A stretch of 64,000 nt of DNA from Deltaproteobacteria bacterium (lineage in GTDB: Bacteria; Desulfobacterota; Deferrimicrobia; Deferrimicrobiales; Deferrimicrobiaceae), in assembly GCA_021815305.1 (NCBI GenBank), contig JAKAHC010000006.1:118848-182847 (forward strand), written 5' to 3'. A model generated the notes under the pieces. That model did not search any database, was not told the origin of the DNA, and was given only the letters and a program-made list of their open reading frames with translations. The translations under genes and the position numbers were made by a program. Shown piece after piece: positions 51,662 through 60,407 of the stretch. The number at the start of each line of letters is the position of its first letter. Position 1 is the first letter of the stretch.

Positions 51662-52336
51662 TCAGGAAACCAGGTTCTGCCACACGCCCACTACGCGCCC
51701 GATGACGGCCGCGGGGTCGCTGGTCGTCTCGATCTCGTACGCGGGATTTTCCGAGATCAGCAGGATCAGGCCGTCTTCGATCTGGATGTGCTTGATGACG
51801 GTCCCTTCTCCTTTTCGGACGGCCCAGATCGAGCCCTTCGGGGCCTTCCTCCCCTCCGGTCTTGCCCGGCTGTCGATGCAGACGATGGCCCCGTCCCGGA
51901 TGACGGGCGCCATGCTGTCGCCCGTGACGACGGTGCAGATATAACCCCGCGCGCTCCGGCGCTTGAGGGCTTGCCTGTGGATGAAGACGATGTCCTTGAC
52001 CTGTTCGCTCGAGACGACTTCCGGGTTGCCGGCGGCGACCTTCGGCTCGACGATCGGGATCGGAAGATAATCGAATTCGCGTTTTTGCGGGAGAAGAGGT
52101 TCTTCGAACGTCCTTGAATACGTGATGCGGACCGGGATCGGGTCCATGACGCCGGAGGGAACGACTCCCAACGCCTTGCCGATCGCCTCGATATGATCTT
52201 CGTTGAAGCGAGCCTTCCCTTTCAGGAGCCTGTCGAGGTAGGAAAAATCGATCCCGATCGTTCTGGCGAGATCCGCGCGGCTCCAACCCTTCGCCTTCAG
52301 GACCTCCCGTATGTTTTCCCGGTAACGCTGGAACAT
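51662..52336 (-). CDS. LexA/CI-like repressor with S24 peptidase domain
   Basis: 224 residues from ATG 52336; a TTG at 52381 is possible. N-terminal XRE helix-turn-helix (SRADLARTIGIDFSYLDRLLKG), linker with a cleavage-like Ala-Gly (VAAGNP), and a C-terminal S24 domain with the Ser nucleophile in TGDSMAPVIRDG and the Lys in GEGTVIKHIQI. Probably cleaves itself under DNA damage or another stress, like phage repressors. Divergent from the Cys-rich protein gene, which it may control. Confidence 0.88.
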   Translation of the reverse strand: MFQRYRENIREVLKAKGWSRADLARTIGIDFSYLDRLLKGKARFNEDHIEAIGKALGVVPSGVMDPIPVRITYSRTFEEPLLPQKREFDYLPIPIVEPKVAAGNPEVVSSEQVKDIVFIHRQALKRRSARGYICTVVTGDSMAPVIRDGAIVCIDSRARPEGRKAPKGSIWAVRKGEGTVIKHIQIEDGLILLISENPAYEIETTSDPAAVIGRVVGVWQNLVS

Positions 52337-52361
52337 CCTGTGAATGATAGGGAGTTTGTCC

Positions 52362-52700
52362 GTGGCGGAGCAATCGGACAATACGGACGGAATAACGATT
52401 GACAGGCAGGACGATACGTCCTATTGGTGGATGAAAAATCTTCGGGAGGCGGTTCCGGCCTCCCAGACGGAGCGAAGCGCGCCGGTGTCCCTATTTCCGC
52501 CGAACAGATTCCAACCGTGTGCGTGTTGCGGCCGGATCGAAACCGACATGGACGCCGTAGAGGTGATCGGAGCCCTGGAGGATGTGGAGGGACGAAGATG
52601 CTTCATCCTCTACCAATGCCGGTGCAACAACACGCGGGCGATCTCCTGGGACGAGGCACCGGAGGAAATGAAAATCAGGGTCTTGCAGGCGGAGGGGTGA
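52362..52700 (+). CDS. small Cys-containing hypothetical protein divergent from S24 repressor
   Basis: 112 residues from GTG 52362 (GGGAG 8 nt upstream; ATG 52344 alternative). A CACCGRIE segment and a later CRCNN could form a zinc site. The N-terminus YWWMKNLREAV is aromatic. Not recognised. The start codons of this gene and the S24 repressor are only about 25 bp apart, so they share a control region. Confidence 0.55.
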   Translation: MAEQSDNTDGITIDRQDDTSYWWMKNLREAVPASQTERSAPVSLFPPNRFQPCACCGRIETDMDAVEVIGALEDVEGRRCFILYQCRCNNTRAISWDEAPEEMKIRVLQAEG

Positions 52701-52738
52701 CAAAGCGGCCCTGCGCCGCGAACCGAAGGATTTCGGCT

Positions 52739-54472
52739 TCAGCCGAACGTGAAGGCGTAGAGGTCGGCTCCCTTGTCGGCGATGGCCAGCCCGAAAGTGT
52801 GCTCCCGCTTCTCCCCGGGGGGAAGGCGGACGAGGTTGTAGAGGCGGGAAAAACCGATCGTCACCGTGCCGTCGGGGGAAACGTCCGCGCCCCGGAAATC
52901 GGCGGGGATGGGTTTCCCGTCGAGGAGCACCTCCGCCCGCAACGGTTCCCCCGCCGCGCGCATGACCAGGTTGAGCTGCGGCGCCCTGAACCGGAACCGG
53001 ATCTCTCCGCCGGGCGCCCGGAGCGAGGCGTACTGGCGGCGGATCTTCCACTCTCCGCGCAGGGCCCATTCGTTCAGGCCAAGGCGCTCCGGCGCGGTGT
53101 ACGTTCGCGTCCGGTCGCGCGCCACCTTTTCGGGGGAGACGAAATTTTCCGACCGGGCGTATCCGATGTACGTCTCGGGGGAGTCGATCAGGGCGAAGTC
53201 GACGTTCGACCGCACAGGCCCGACCGCCATCGGCACGGTCAGGAGCCTGGCCTCTTTCAGGAGTTCCCGGATCGCCATTTCCGTTTCTTCGTATTTCCCC
53301 TCCCCGAAATGCACTTCGCGAAGCCGCCCCTGGGCGTCGAACAGGTAGTCGGCGGGCCACGCGCTGTTGTTGTAGGCGTTCCAGGTTCTGTAACGGTTGT
53401 CGAGCGCTACAGGGTACCGGATGCCGTACCGGGCGACGGCCCGCCTCACGTTTCCCTCGTCCTTCTCGAACGCGAATTCGGGGGTGTGGACGCCCACCAC
53501 GACGAATCCGTCCTTACGGTACCTGTCGTACCAGCTCGTGACGAACGGAAAGGTGCGGATGCAGTTGATGCAGGAGTAGGTCCAGAAATCCACGAGGACG
53601 ACTTTTCCCCGCAGGCCGGCGGCGGTCAGGGGCGGGGAGTTGATCCACGCGGTGATCCCGGTGAATTCGGGCATCGTCCCCAGGACCGGAAGGGAGGAGC
53701 CGTCCGTGGAACCCTGGGCGGTGCGGGTGAAGGCGGCGGACGGGGCGGGGCTTGCCTGCGACAGCTCCCGCTCGAGCCTGTCCGCGAGGAAAAGCCGCCC
53801 GGGAAGCCTGGCGAGGAGCAGCGTGTCGAGGTTGAAGAACAGCGCCGCGACCGTGACGATCGTGACCGCTCCGAGGACCTTGTGGGAGAGATCGCCCCAC
53901 CTGCCGAAGGACGCGACTTTCCCGTATAGCCTGCGCCCCCCGTAGCCGATGGCGAGCATGGGGATCGCCGCCCCGAGGGAATACCCCCCCATGAGGAGGA
54001 GCGACCTTCCGAAACTCCCCTGCACCGCCGCCAGCGTGAGGATGATCCCCAGGATCGGCCCCGCGCAGGGCGCCCAGACCAGGCCGAGAGAAGCGCCGAG
54101 AAGGAGAGCGCCGCCCTTTCCCGCGGGGGCCCGGTCGGCGCCGGGGATTTTGCCCGCCAGGGCGCCGATCCGGGTCCCGATGCTCCGCCAGGGACGGGGC
54201 CACAGGAGCGAAAGGCCGAAAAAGAACAGGACCGTAAGGGCGATGTTCCGCAGCAGCGCGTTGCTCGCTCCCAGAAAGGTTCCGAACACCGCGAAAACGG
54301 AGCCGAAGACCGCGAAGCTCGCCGTCAGCCCGAGGACGATCCAGAACGGCAGGTGCCGCAGCCCCTTCGCCGCGGAGACGCCGAGAAGGGCGGGCAGGAT
54401 GGGAAGGATGCAGGGGCTGATCACGGTAAGGGCGCCGGCGGCAACCGCCAGCAGTTCGAAGGTCAGGCTCAA
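52739..54472 (-). CDS. dipZ: DipZ-type fused CcdA/thioredoxin-like protein
   Basis: 577 residues. N-terminal CcdA-like membrane domain of about 6-7 helices with paired cysteines (ISPCILPILPALLG and WAPCAGPILG). A thioredoxin-like domain has active site FWTYSCINC (CxxC) at about residues 300-310 and VVGVHTPEF. A C-terminal beta domain has FGEGKYEETE and GEIRFRFRAPQLNLVM. Moves electrons from the cytoplasm to outside thiols. Complete. Confidence 0.88.
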   Translation of the reverse strand: MSLTFELLAVAAGALTVISPCILPILPALLGVSAAKGLRHLPFWIVLGLTASFAVFGSVFAVFGTFLGASNALLRNIALTVLFFFGLSLLWPRPWRSIGTRIGALAGKIPGADRAPAGKGGALLLGASLGLVWAPCAGPILGIILTLAAVQGSFGRSLLLMGGYSLGAAIPMLAIGYGGRRLYGKVASFGRWGDLSHKVLGAVTIVTVAALFFNLDTLLLARLPGRLFLADRLERELSQASPAPSAAFTRTAQGSTDGSSLPVLGTMPEFTGITAWINSPPLTAAGLRGKVVLVDFWTYSCINCIRTFPFVTSWYDRYRKDGFVVVGVHTPEFAFEKDEGNVRRAVARYGIRYPVALDNRYRTWNAYNNSAWPADYLFDAQGRLREVHFGEGKYEETEMAIRELLKEARLLTVPMAVGPVRSNVDFALIDSPETYIGYARSENFVSPEKVARDRTRTYTAPERLGLNEWALRGEWKIRRQYASLRAPGGEIRFRFRAPQLNLVMRAAGEPLRAEVLLDGKPIPADFRGADVSPDGTVTIGFSRLYNLVRLPPGEKREHTFGLAIADKGADLYAFTFG

Positions 54473-54649
54473 CGGGACACCTCCGCACCCCCGGAGAGGG
54501 ATGATTCTTCGATATTAGATGCGGGAAGCGGGGGTTTCCTGCGATCTCCCCGAAGATTCCACGAAGATTCCAGGGCGTTGACGTTCGGGGAAGATCCGGG
54601 AATGATGGAAGGGGTGCGGGGCCGCTCCCGCTCCGGGAAGGGGAAATCG

Positions 54650-55030
54650 ATGGATGCGCCATCGGGGGAAAACGCAAAACCGGCGCCGGCGTCGACGCCG
54701 GGCGGGATCGGGTACGAGGAGTTCCTGAGGGTCGAACTTTCGGTCGGCCTGGTCCGGACCGCGGAGAAGGTGCAGGGAGCGGACAAGCTTCTCAGGATGT
54801 CCGTCGACATCGGGGAGCCGGCGGCGCGGACGATCGTGGCGGGCATCGCGCAGGCGTACCCCGACCCGCAGACCCTCGTGGGGAAGCGGATCGTGGTGGT
54901 GTCGAACCTGGCGCCGAGGACGCTCCGCGGAATCGTCTCCCAGGGGATGTTGCTCGCCGCGGGGGAGCCGCCGAATCTTTCAGTGGTCACAGTGGACGGC
55001 CCGATCGCGCCCGGGACCCGGGTCCGGTAG
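54650..55030 (+). CDS. MetRS beta/CsaA-like tRNA-binding domain protein
   Basis: 126 residues from ATG 54650. EFLRVELSVGLVRTAEKVQG, ADKLLRMSVDIG, IVAGIAQAYPDPQTLVGKRIVVVSNL and GIVSQGMLLAAG reproduce the EMAP/OB-fold domain found at the C-terminus of methionyl-tRNA synthetase, here as a free-standing protein. May bind tRNA in trans to MetRS. The upstream 54,473-54,649 gap holds nothing recognisable. Confidence 0.82.
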   Translation: MDAPSGENAKPAPASTPGGIGYEEFLRVELSVGLVRTAEKVQGADKLLRMSVDIGEPAARTIVAGIAQAYPDPQTLVGKRIVVVSNLAPRTLRGIVSQGMLLAAGEPPNLSVVTVDGPIAPGTRVR

Positions 55031-55032
55031 CC

Positions 55033-55190
55033 ATGGAGGAAGGCAAGCCCGTCTCGGCGTCCCGCCTGATCCTGGCCCAGGGGACGACCCTCCAGGACGC
55101 CAACTCCTGATCCCGGAGACGGAGGAGGACCGCCAGAGGAACGCACGGGCAAGGGAGCGTGCCCTGGCCCGGAAGCATCGAAAAGGGTAG
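55033..55190 (+). pseudogene. internally deleted acyl-CoA thioesterase
   Basis: ATG 55033 opens KPVSASRLILAQGTTLQDANS, which looks like the first residues of a hotdog acyl-CoA thioesterase (typically ending QDANPxGNVHGG). It hits a stop at once. Immediately after, in another frame, comes LIPETEEDRQRNARARERAL to 55190, which looks like the normal C-terminus of the same family. The central catalytic part, over 100 residues, is gone. Confidence 0.6.
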
Positions 55191-55200
55191 GAGGGGCTCC

Positions 55201-55362
55201 GTGAAAAACCTGATCGGGCTTCTCCTGGCGACGGTTTTCGGAGGGATCGGCTGGGCGCTGGGAGAAAAGTTCGGGTTCATGACCGCGTATTTCGTGAGCG
55301 GTTTCGCGAGCATCCTCGGGTTCTACGCCGGCTGGAAAATCACCCGGAGACTGCTGGAGTAG
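55201..55362 (+). CDS. small two-helix membrane protein
   Basis: 53 residues from GTG 55201, with GTAGGAGG upstream. Two transmembrane helices (GLLLATVFGGIGWALG and AYFVSGFASILGFYAGW). Resembles short proteins annotated widely without function. Precedes the BI-1 gene by 53 bp. Confidence 0.65.
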   Translation: MKNLIGLLLATVFGGIGWALGEKFGFMTAYFVSGFASILGFYAGWKITRRLLE

Positions 55363-55415
55363 GAAGTGAGAAAATGCGGTTTCCGGTCAAACGGAACTTG
55401 AAGGAGGAGCGAGTG

Positions 55416-56123
55416 ATGGACATGGATATGCATTCCCGACCGATCCCGACCTCGGCGGGCGCTTTGGAAAAGTCGTCGTTCTTCCCCCGGGTTTACGGGT
55501 GGATGGGACTCGGCCTGCTCGTTTCCGCCCTCGCGGCCTATTTCCTGCTGTCGACCCCCGCGGCCCTCCGGTTCGTCTTCGGGTCGAGGGTCGCCTTCTT
55601 CGGCCTGATCCTCGCGGAACTGGGGCTGGTCTTCTACCTGGCCGCAAGGGTGATGCGGATGTCGCCGGCCGCGGCGAAGGCGGCGTTCCTGCTGTACGCC
55701 ACGCTCAACGGGTTCACCCTTGCATCCGTCTTCATCGTCTACACCACGACCTCGATCGTCTCGACCTTCGTCGTGACCGCGGCGACGTTCGGCGCGATGA
55801 GCGCGTACGGGCTCGTGACGAAACGCGACCTCACGGGGTTCGGCAGCTTCATCACGATGGGGCTCTTCGGCATCATCATCGCGTCCGTGGTGAACATCTT
55901 CCTGAAAAACGACATGGTCTACTGGATCACCACCTACCTCGGAGTGCTCGTCTTCGTCGGCCTCACGGCGTACGACACCTGGAAGCTGAAGCGGATGGTG
56001 GAGATATCGGGAGCGGGCGAGGCGGCGGCCAACCTGGCGATCCTCGGGGCGCTCACGCTGTACCTGGACTTCGTCAACCTCTTCCTTTTCCTGCTGCAGC
56101 TGATCGGGAACCGGCGGGATTAG
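55416..56123 (+). CDS. Bax inhibitor-1 / YccA family membrane protein
   Basis: 235 residues from ATG 55416 (AAGGAGG upstream). Seven transmembrane helices; family blocks include VYGWMGLGLLVSALAAYFL near the start and LTAYDTWKLKRM in the penultimate loop (YDT motif), then ALTLYLDFVNLFLFLLQL. Family members (YccA, YbhL) act on calcium leak or FtsH substrates; the role here is inferred. Immediately upstream of the selenoprotein gene. Confidence 0.9.
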   Translation: MDMDMHSRPIPTSAGALEKSSFFPRVYGWMGLGLLVSALAAYFLLSTPAALRFVFGSRVAFFGLILAELGLVFYLAARVMRMSPAAAKAAFLLYATLNGFTLASVFIVYTTTSIVSTFVVTAATFGAMSAYGLVTKRDLTGFGSFITMGLFGIIIASVVNIFLKNDMVYWITTYLGVLVFVGLTAYDTWKLKRMVEISGAGEAAANLAILGALTLYLDFVNLFLFLLQLIGNRRD

Positions 56124-56133
56124 GGGAAGGGGC

Positions 56134-57027
56134 ATGGAGCCCGTCGCATACATCCCGAGGATCCGGGACAACTACGCGAGGCTCGGGTACCCGGAGTACA
56201 AATGGGCGCGGAACGGGGACGCACCGCCCTGGACGCCGCTTCCCGGGCCGCTCTCCCGGTGCCGCCTGGGCCTGGCGGCGTCGGGGGGGATCTACGTGGC
56301 CGGGCAGGTCGCCTTCCACCACAAGGACGACATTTCCCTCCGCGAGATCCCCGCGGACGCCGCGACGGAGACCCTCCGGGCGACGCACTTCGCCTACGAC
56401 CTTTCCGACGCGCGCACCGACCCCAACGTCGTCTTTCCGATCGACACGCTGCGCCGGCTCGTCCGGGAGGGGTTCCTCGGGAGCGTCGCGGACCGCTTTT
56501 ACTCCTTCATGGGCGGGATCTACTCCGCCCGCCGCGTCGTCGAGGATCTCGCCCCCCGGCTCGCCGAACGGTTCCGGCAGGACGGGGTCGACGCGGTGCT
56601 CCTGGTCCCCGTCTGACCGGTGTGCCACCAGTCCGTGGGACTGGTCGCAAGGCACGTGGAGGCGGCGGGAATCCCGACGCTGTGCATGACCAGCGCGCTG
56701 GACATCACGAAGTCGGTAAACCCGCCCCGGGCCGCGTTCCTCGATTACCCGCTGGGGCACACCACCGGAAAACCGAACGAACCGGAGCTGCAGCGGCGGA
56801 TCCTGTCCGAGGCGCTTTCGGCGTTCGTCTCCCTGGAAACGCCCGGATCGGTCCGGAAGCTCCCGTTCCGCTGGTCGGAGGACGAGGGCTGGAAGGAGAA
56901 GGCGTTCGCGCAGGGGGACGAGCGCACGCCCCGCGTCGCAACCCCGCAGTACCAGTGCGAAGAAGACCGGAGGCTGGCGGAAGGCGGGGGATCCCCTTCC
57001 TGCGCCGTCTGCGTCCCCCCGGAATAG
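56134..57027 (+). CDS. selenoprotein, glycine/sarcosine/betaine reductase B-like
   Basis: 297 residues if the in-frame TGA at 56614-56616 (codon 161) is read as selenocysteine. Reading: AVLLVPV-U-PVCHQSVGLVARHVEAAG, a UxxC site in the family I recognise as selenoprotein-B-like reductases; the frame and family similarity continue uninterrupted to a TAG at 57027. A hairpin 10 bp after the TGA fits a bacterial SECIS element. Standard gene callers would split this into 160-aa and roughly 135-aa pieces. Substrate unknown. Confidence 0.85.
56614..56652 (+). promoter_or_regulatory. candidate bacterial SECIS hairpin
   Basis: UGA at 56614-56616, then a hairpin with perfect stem ACCAGTCC (56627-56634) / GGACTGGT (56638-56645), loop GTG, extended by G-C pairs below a C·C mismatch. 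Spacing and position, directly 3' of the UGA inside the coding region, fit a SelB-binding element. Confidence 0.72.
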
Positions 57028-57081
57028 GAGAACCGCCCGGCCACCACCGGGGATCCGCCAGGCGGGAAAGCGTCCGGGCCG

Positions 57082-58530
57082 TCACCCCGGGGCGGGCACG
57101 GATCCCGTGTAGAACGGTTCGCACTCCGGGCGCCCCATGAACTTCTTCGCCTTCTCGAAAAGGCTCAGGATCGACCCGGCCACCGATTGCAGGGTGCTCA
57201 CCTTGTCGAACCGGGGGTCCCGGAACGGACCGGAGATCCTCTGGCGCACCTTCGCGCACCCCTTCTCGTCGAGCGCCGCCACGGTGACGTCCACGAACCG
57301 CTCGTCGACGAGGTCGAGCTTCCCTTTGAGGGCGATCCGGTTCTTCCTCGTCGCAAAAGCGACGTCCTTCGCTTCCGCGATGCCGTTTTTCACCGTCCAG
57401 TCGGACACAAGGCGCGTGATCCGGGTTTCACCCCCTCCCACCGCCGACTCGTACACCCCGCCGAAGCGGTACCCTTGGATGGCCGCGGGTCCCAGGGGTC
57501 CGGTGAGGAGGAACGCCCCGACGTCCGCCAGGTTCATGCTCCTTGCCTCTTTCATCTTCGACAGCACCTCGTCGATGTCCATTCCGTAGAGGGTCAACCC
57601 CTCGCCTCGCAGGGAAAGCCCGCCGTCGAGCGTGCGCGTCATCTCCCCGGCTTCCTTGCCGCGGAAGGAAAGGTCGGGGGAGAGCGTCATCGGGCCGCTC
57701 AGGGTCTTCTTCCGGGTAAAGGCCGCGACGGCGTCCTCCGCGCGGAAATCCGCCAGCTTGTACTTCACGGACACGGTCGGCGCCCTCTTCGAGAGGTCGG
57801 CGCGGATCTCCCCTTCTCCCTTCCCGCCGAACAGCCTCATCGTGAACGGGCGGATTTCGTAGACGCCGTTTCCGGCGGTCACCGAGGCCCGCACGTCGGA
57901 GACGGTGAACCCCTTCGTCTTCACCTCGCCGATCATCAGCTTCCCGGTGAAGGAGATCCCCCGGGACGGCTCCGCTTTCGACCCGGTGGGGACCGACAGG
58001 TTCCGCACGGAGAGGTTCACCCCGTCGAGAAGCGTCTCTTTTCCCGACTTCCGGTCGACATAGAGGATCCGCCCGTTTTCCAGGGAGCTGTCCGCAACCA
58101 CGAGGGGCGCCGCGGGAGAGGGGCCTTCCTCCCCGGCGGGGGACTTCGCCGGACGCGGAGGAGTTTCGAAGTTGAATTTTCCGTCCGCCCCCTTCTCGAT
58201 CCGGAGGACCGGCTTGTCCAGAGTGAACTCGGTGATCTCGATCCGGCGGTGCAGCAGGGGGAGGAGCCTGATTCCGATGCGGAGCGTGCCCGCGTCGGCG
58301 AGATCGGTTCCCCGGTTGGTCAGCCGCACATCCGCCAGGGCGATGGCCGGAGACGGCAGCAGGCGCAGACTCGCATTCCCCCGGATCCGGAACTCCATCC
58401 CCAGGGCATCGGACACGGCGGTCTCGATCCGGGGCTTGTAGGCGTTGACGTTGACCAGGAGCACGATCGCGATTCCGGCGAGGAGGACGATTCCCAACAG
58501 GACGCCGAGGATCACCAGGAGCTTTTTCAT
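57082..58530 (-). CDS. AsmA-family protein
   Basis: 482 residues from ATG 58530. N-terminal transmembrane helix (MKKLLVILGVLLGIVLLAGIA), the family segment VNAYKPRIETAVSDALGM, then a long beta-rich domain with an AsmA-type C-terminal region. AsmA-like proteins bridge the inner and outer membranes and carry phospholipids. GGGAGG upstream. No operon partner. Confidence 0.85.
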   Translation of the reverse strand: MKKLLVILGVLLGIVLLAGIAIVLLVNVNAYKPRIETAVSDALGMEFRIRGNASLRLLPSPAIALADVRLTNRGTDLADAGTLRIGIRLLPLLHRRIEITEFTLDKPVLRIEKGADGKFNFETPPRPAKSPAGEEGPSPAAPLVVADSSLENGRILYVDRKSGKETLLDGVNLSVRNLSVPTGSKAEPSRGISFTGKLMIGEVKTKGFTVSDVRASVTAGNGVYEIRPFTMRLFGGKGEGEIRADLSKRAPTVSVKYKLADFRAEDAVAAFTRKKTLSGPMTLSPDLSFRGKEAGEMTRTLDGGLSLRGEGLTLYGMDIDEVLSKMKEARSMNLADVGAFLLTGPLGPAAIQGYRFGGVYESAVGGGETRITRLVSDWTVKNGIAEAKDVAFATRKNRIALKGKLDLVDERFVDVTVAALDEKGCAKVRQRISGPFRDPRFDKVSTLQSVAGSILSLFEKAKKFMGRPECEPFYTGSVPAPG

Positions 58531-58590
58531 GGGCGCGGGGCCTCCCGGGAAAGGGATCTGCATCCATCTTGCGACGGGACGGCCGCCCGG

Positions 58591-59211
58591 TCAAACCCTG
58601 ACGAGGAGGCGAAGCAGGATGTAGAGCCCGAACCCCGAAAGCGCACCCCCGGCAAGGCGGTTCGCGGCGCGCAGGGCAAAGACTCCCCCCCTTTCGGCCA
58701 GCGCGTCCACGCCGACCGAAAGGACGAGCCACCACGACGCCGAGCCCAGGAACACGCCGGCCGCGAGCGGGAACGCGGCGGATCCGGAGGCCGTGCCGCC
58801 GATCCCCGCGGCGGAGAGGACCGCCGCGATCGTCAGGATCGTGAGCGGGCTGGACAGTGCGAGCAGGAGCGTCGAGGCGTACACGCCGGCGAGCCCCCTC
58901 CCCCTGTCGTTCTCCCGGCGGTCCGCGGGACGGGAGAGGAGGACTTTTGCTCCGAAGAGGCAGAGGAACACCCCCGCGCCCCCCCGCAGCAGCGGCTGAT
59001 GCCGCAGGAGCGCGGCGGAGAGGGAGGCGATCCCGAACCCCGCGATCAGCCCGTACGCCGCGTGTGCGGTCGCCGCGCCCAGGCCGGAGAAAAACCCCGC
59101 AACCCTTCCTGAAGAGAGGGCGCGGTGGGCGCAGAGGATCCCCACCGGGCCCACCGGGGCGGCGATGGCGATCCCTGCGAGGAATCCCTTCGCGAGCATC
59201 GCGGTATCCAA
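58591..59211 (-). CDS. LysE-family exporter
   Basis: 206 residues from TTG 59211; ATG 59199 is an alternative. Start AKGFLAGIAIAAPVGPVGIL carries the LysE APVGP block; about six transmembrane helices follow. Members export basic amino acids or homoserine/threonine; the substrate cannot be told. Confidence 0.85.
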   Translation of the reverse strand: MDTAMLAKGFLAGIAIAAPVGPVGILCAHRALSSGRVAGFFSGLGAATAHAAYGLIAGFGIASLSAALLRHQPLLRGGAGVFLCLFGAKVLLSRPADRRENDRGRGLAGVYASTLLLALSSPLTILTIAAVLSAAGIGGTASGSAAFPLAAGVFLGSASWWLVLSVGVDALAERGGVFALRAANRLAGGALSGFGLYILLRLLVRV

Positions 59212-59324
59212 GACCTTGCCTTTCCTCCCCTCCCGCCCGCGTTCCGCGCCTCTTCGGTTTCGGCCGGGAGTAGGATATCTTGGTTCGAGGCGTGTTGGAT
59301 ACGCAGGCGGAACAGGAGGGCATC

Positions 59325-60254
59325 ATGCGACGACTCGAGAAACCCGATACGGCGGTTCCGGCGGGGAGCCGGAAGCCGGGCGCGGGATCTCCCTGGGAGG
59401 GTGCGCTGCGGCGCCTCGAGGCCGTCCTTTCGCGTGTGGAAACGTTGCTCGGGAAGGCGGAAACTCCCCCTCCCGATCCGGCGATGTTCCAGGCCCACTG
59501 GGGGTTCCGATGGGAGCCGGCGAAGGAGGGGGGCCGCATCGTGCCGGTGATCCACCCGCAGCTTGCGGATCTCGACGCCCTGGTCGGGATCGACGAGGCG
59601 AAGAAGGAGCTGCTCCGCAACACCGGACAGTTCGTGGACGGGTTCCCGGCGAACCACGTGCTGCTGTGGGGGGAGCGCGGCACGGGGAAATCGTCCTGCG
59701 TGAAAGGGTTGCTTCCGCGCTTCGGCCCGCGCGGGCTCCGGATCATCGAGCTGGCGCGGTGGGACCTGTTTTCCTTCCCGAGGATCGCGAGGCAGCTCCG
59801 GGGGCTCCCCTACCGCTTCGTTCTCTATTGCGACGACCTCTCCTTCGACGAGGGGGAGGCCGACTACCGCGGCCTCAAGACGCTTCTGGACGGCGGGGTG
59901 GAGGAGCGGCCGGAGAACGTCCTCATCTACGCCACCTCGAACCGCAGGCACCTGATGCCGGAGAAGCGGGTCGAGCTGGGGGCGGAAGAGGAGGTCCATC
60001 CCGAGGAGGCGGCGTCGGAGAAGCTCTCGCTCTCCGACCGGTTCGGACTTCAGCTGGGATTCTACCGGTTCGACCAGGAGACGTACCTTGCGATCGTGGA
60101 AGAGTACGCAAGGCGCAGGAGCCTCCCGGTGGAGCAGGCGGCGCTGCGGGAGGAGGCGCTGCGCTGGGCGCTCTCCGCGGGATCACGCAGCGGCCGCGTG
60201 GCCAGGCAGTTCATCGACGACCTCTCCGGGCGCATGGAATTGCGGGTGCCGTAA
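59325..60254 (+). CDS. DUF815 AAA-type ATPase
   Basis: 309 residues from ATG 59325 (AGGAGG upstream). N-terminal helical part, then ALVGIDEAKKELLRNTGQF, Walker A WGERGTGKSS and Walker B VLYCDDLSFDEGEADY, the recognisable core of DUF815 ATPases, with YATSNRRHLM sensor region. Function of the family is not known. Divergent from LysE; stop 154 bp before the MutS pair. Confidence 0.88.
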   Translation: MRRLEKPDTAVPAGSRKPGAGSPWEGALRRLEAVLSRVETLLGKAETPPPDPAMFQAHWGFRWEPAKEGGRIVPVIHPQLADLDALVGIDEAKKELLRNTGQFVDGFPANHVLLWGERGTGKSSCVKGLLPRFGPRGLRIIELARWDLFSFPRIARQLRGLPYRFVLYCDDLSFDEGEADYRGLKTLLDGGVEERPENVLIYATSNRRHLMPEKRVELGAEEEVHPEEAASEKLSLSDRFGLQLGFYRFDQETYLAIVEEYARRRSLPVEQAALREEALRWALSAGSRSGRVARQFIDDLSGRMELRVP

Positions 60255-60407
60255 TCCCGGACGGGGATTCGGAATCTTCTTGCCCGGCTTCCCTTTCGCG
60301 GGGCGGCCGTGGTATGTATGGGAATAGATATACGGCGATGGAGTTCGCCGTCAACCGCCCACACGGGCTGATGACTCCTGTCCGGTTTTTGGGGAGGAGC
60401 CGCGCCC

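Noticed and set aside
56617..57027. Second half of the selenoprotein as a separate gene
   Set aside because: No RBS or good start; it continues the same family alignment after UGA, and the hairpin explains the read-through.
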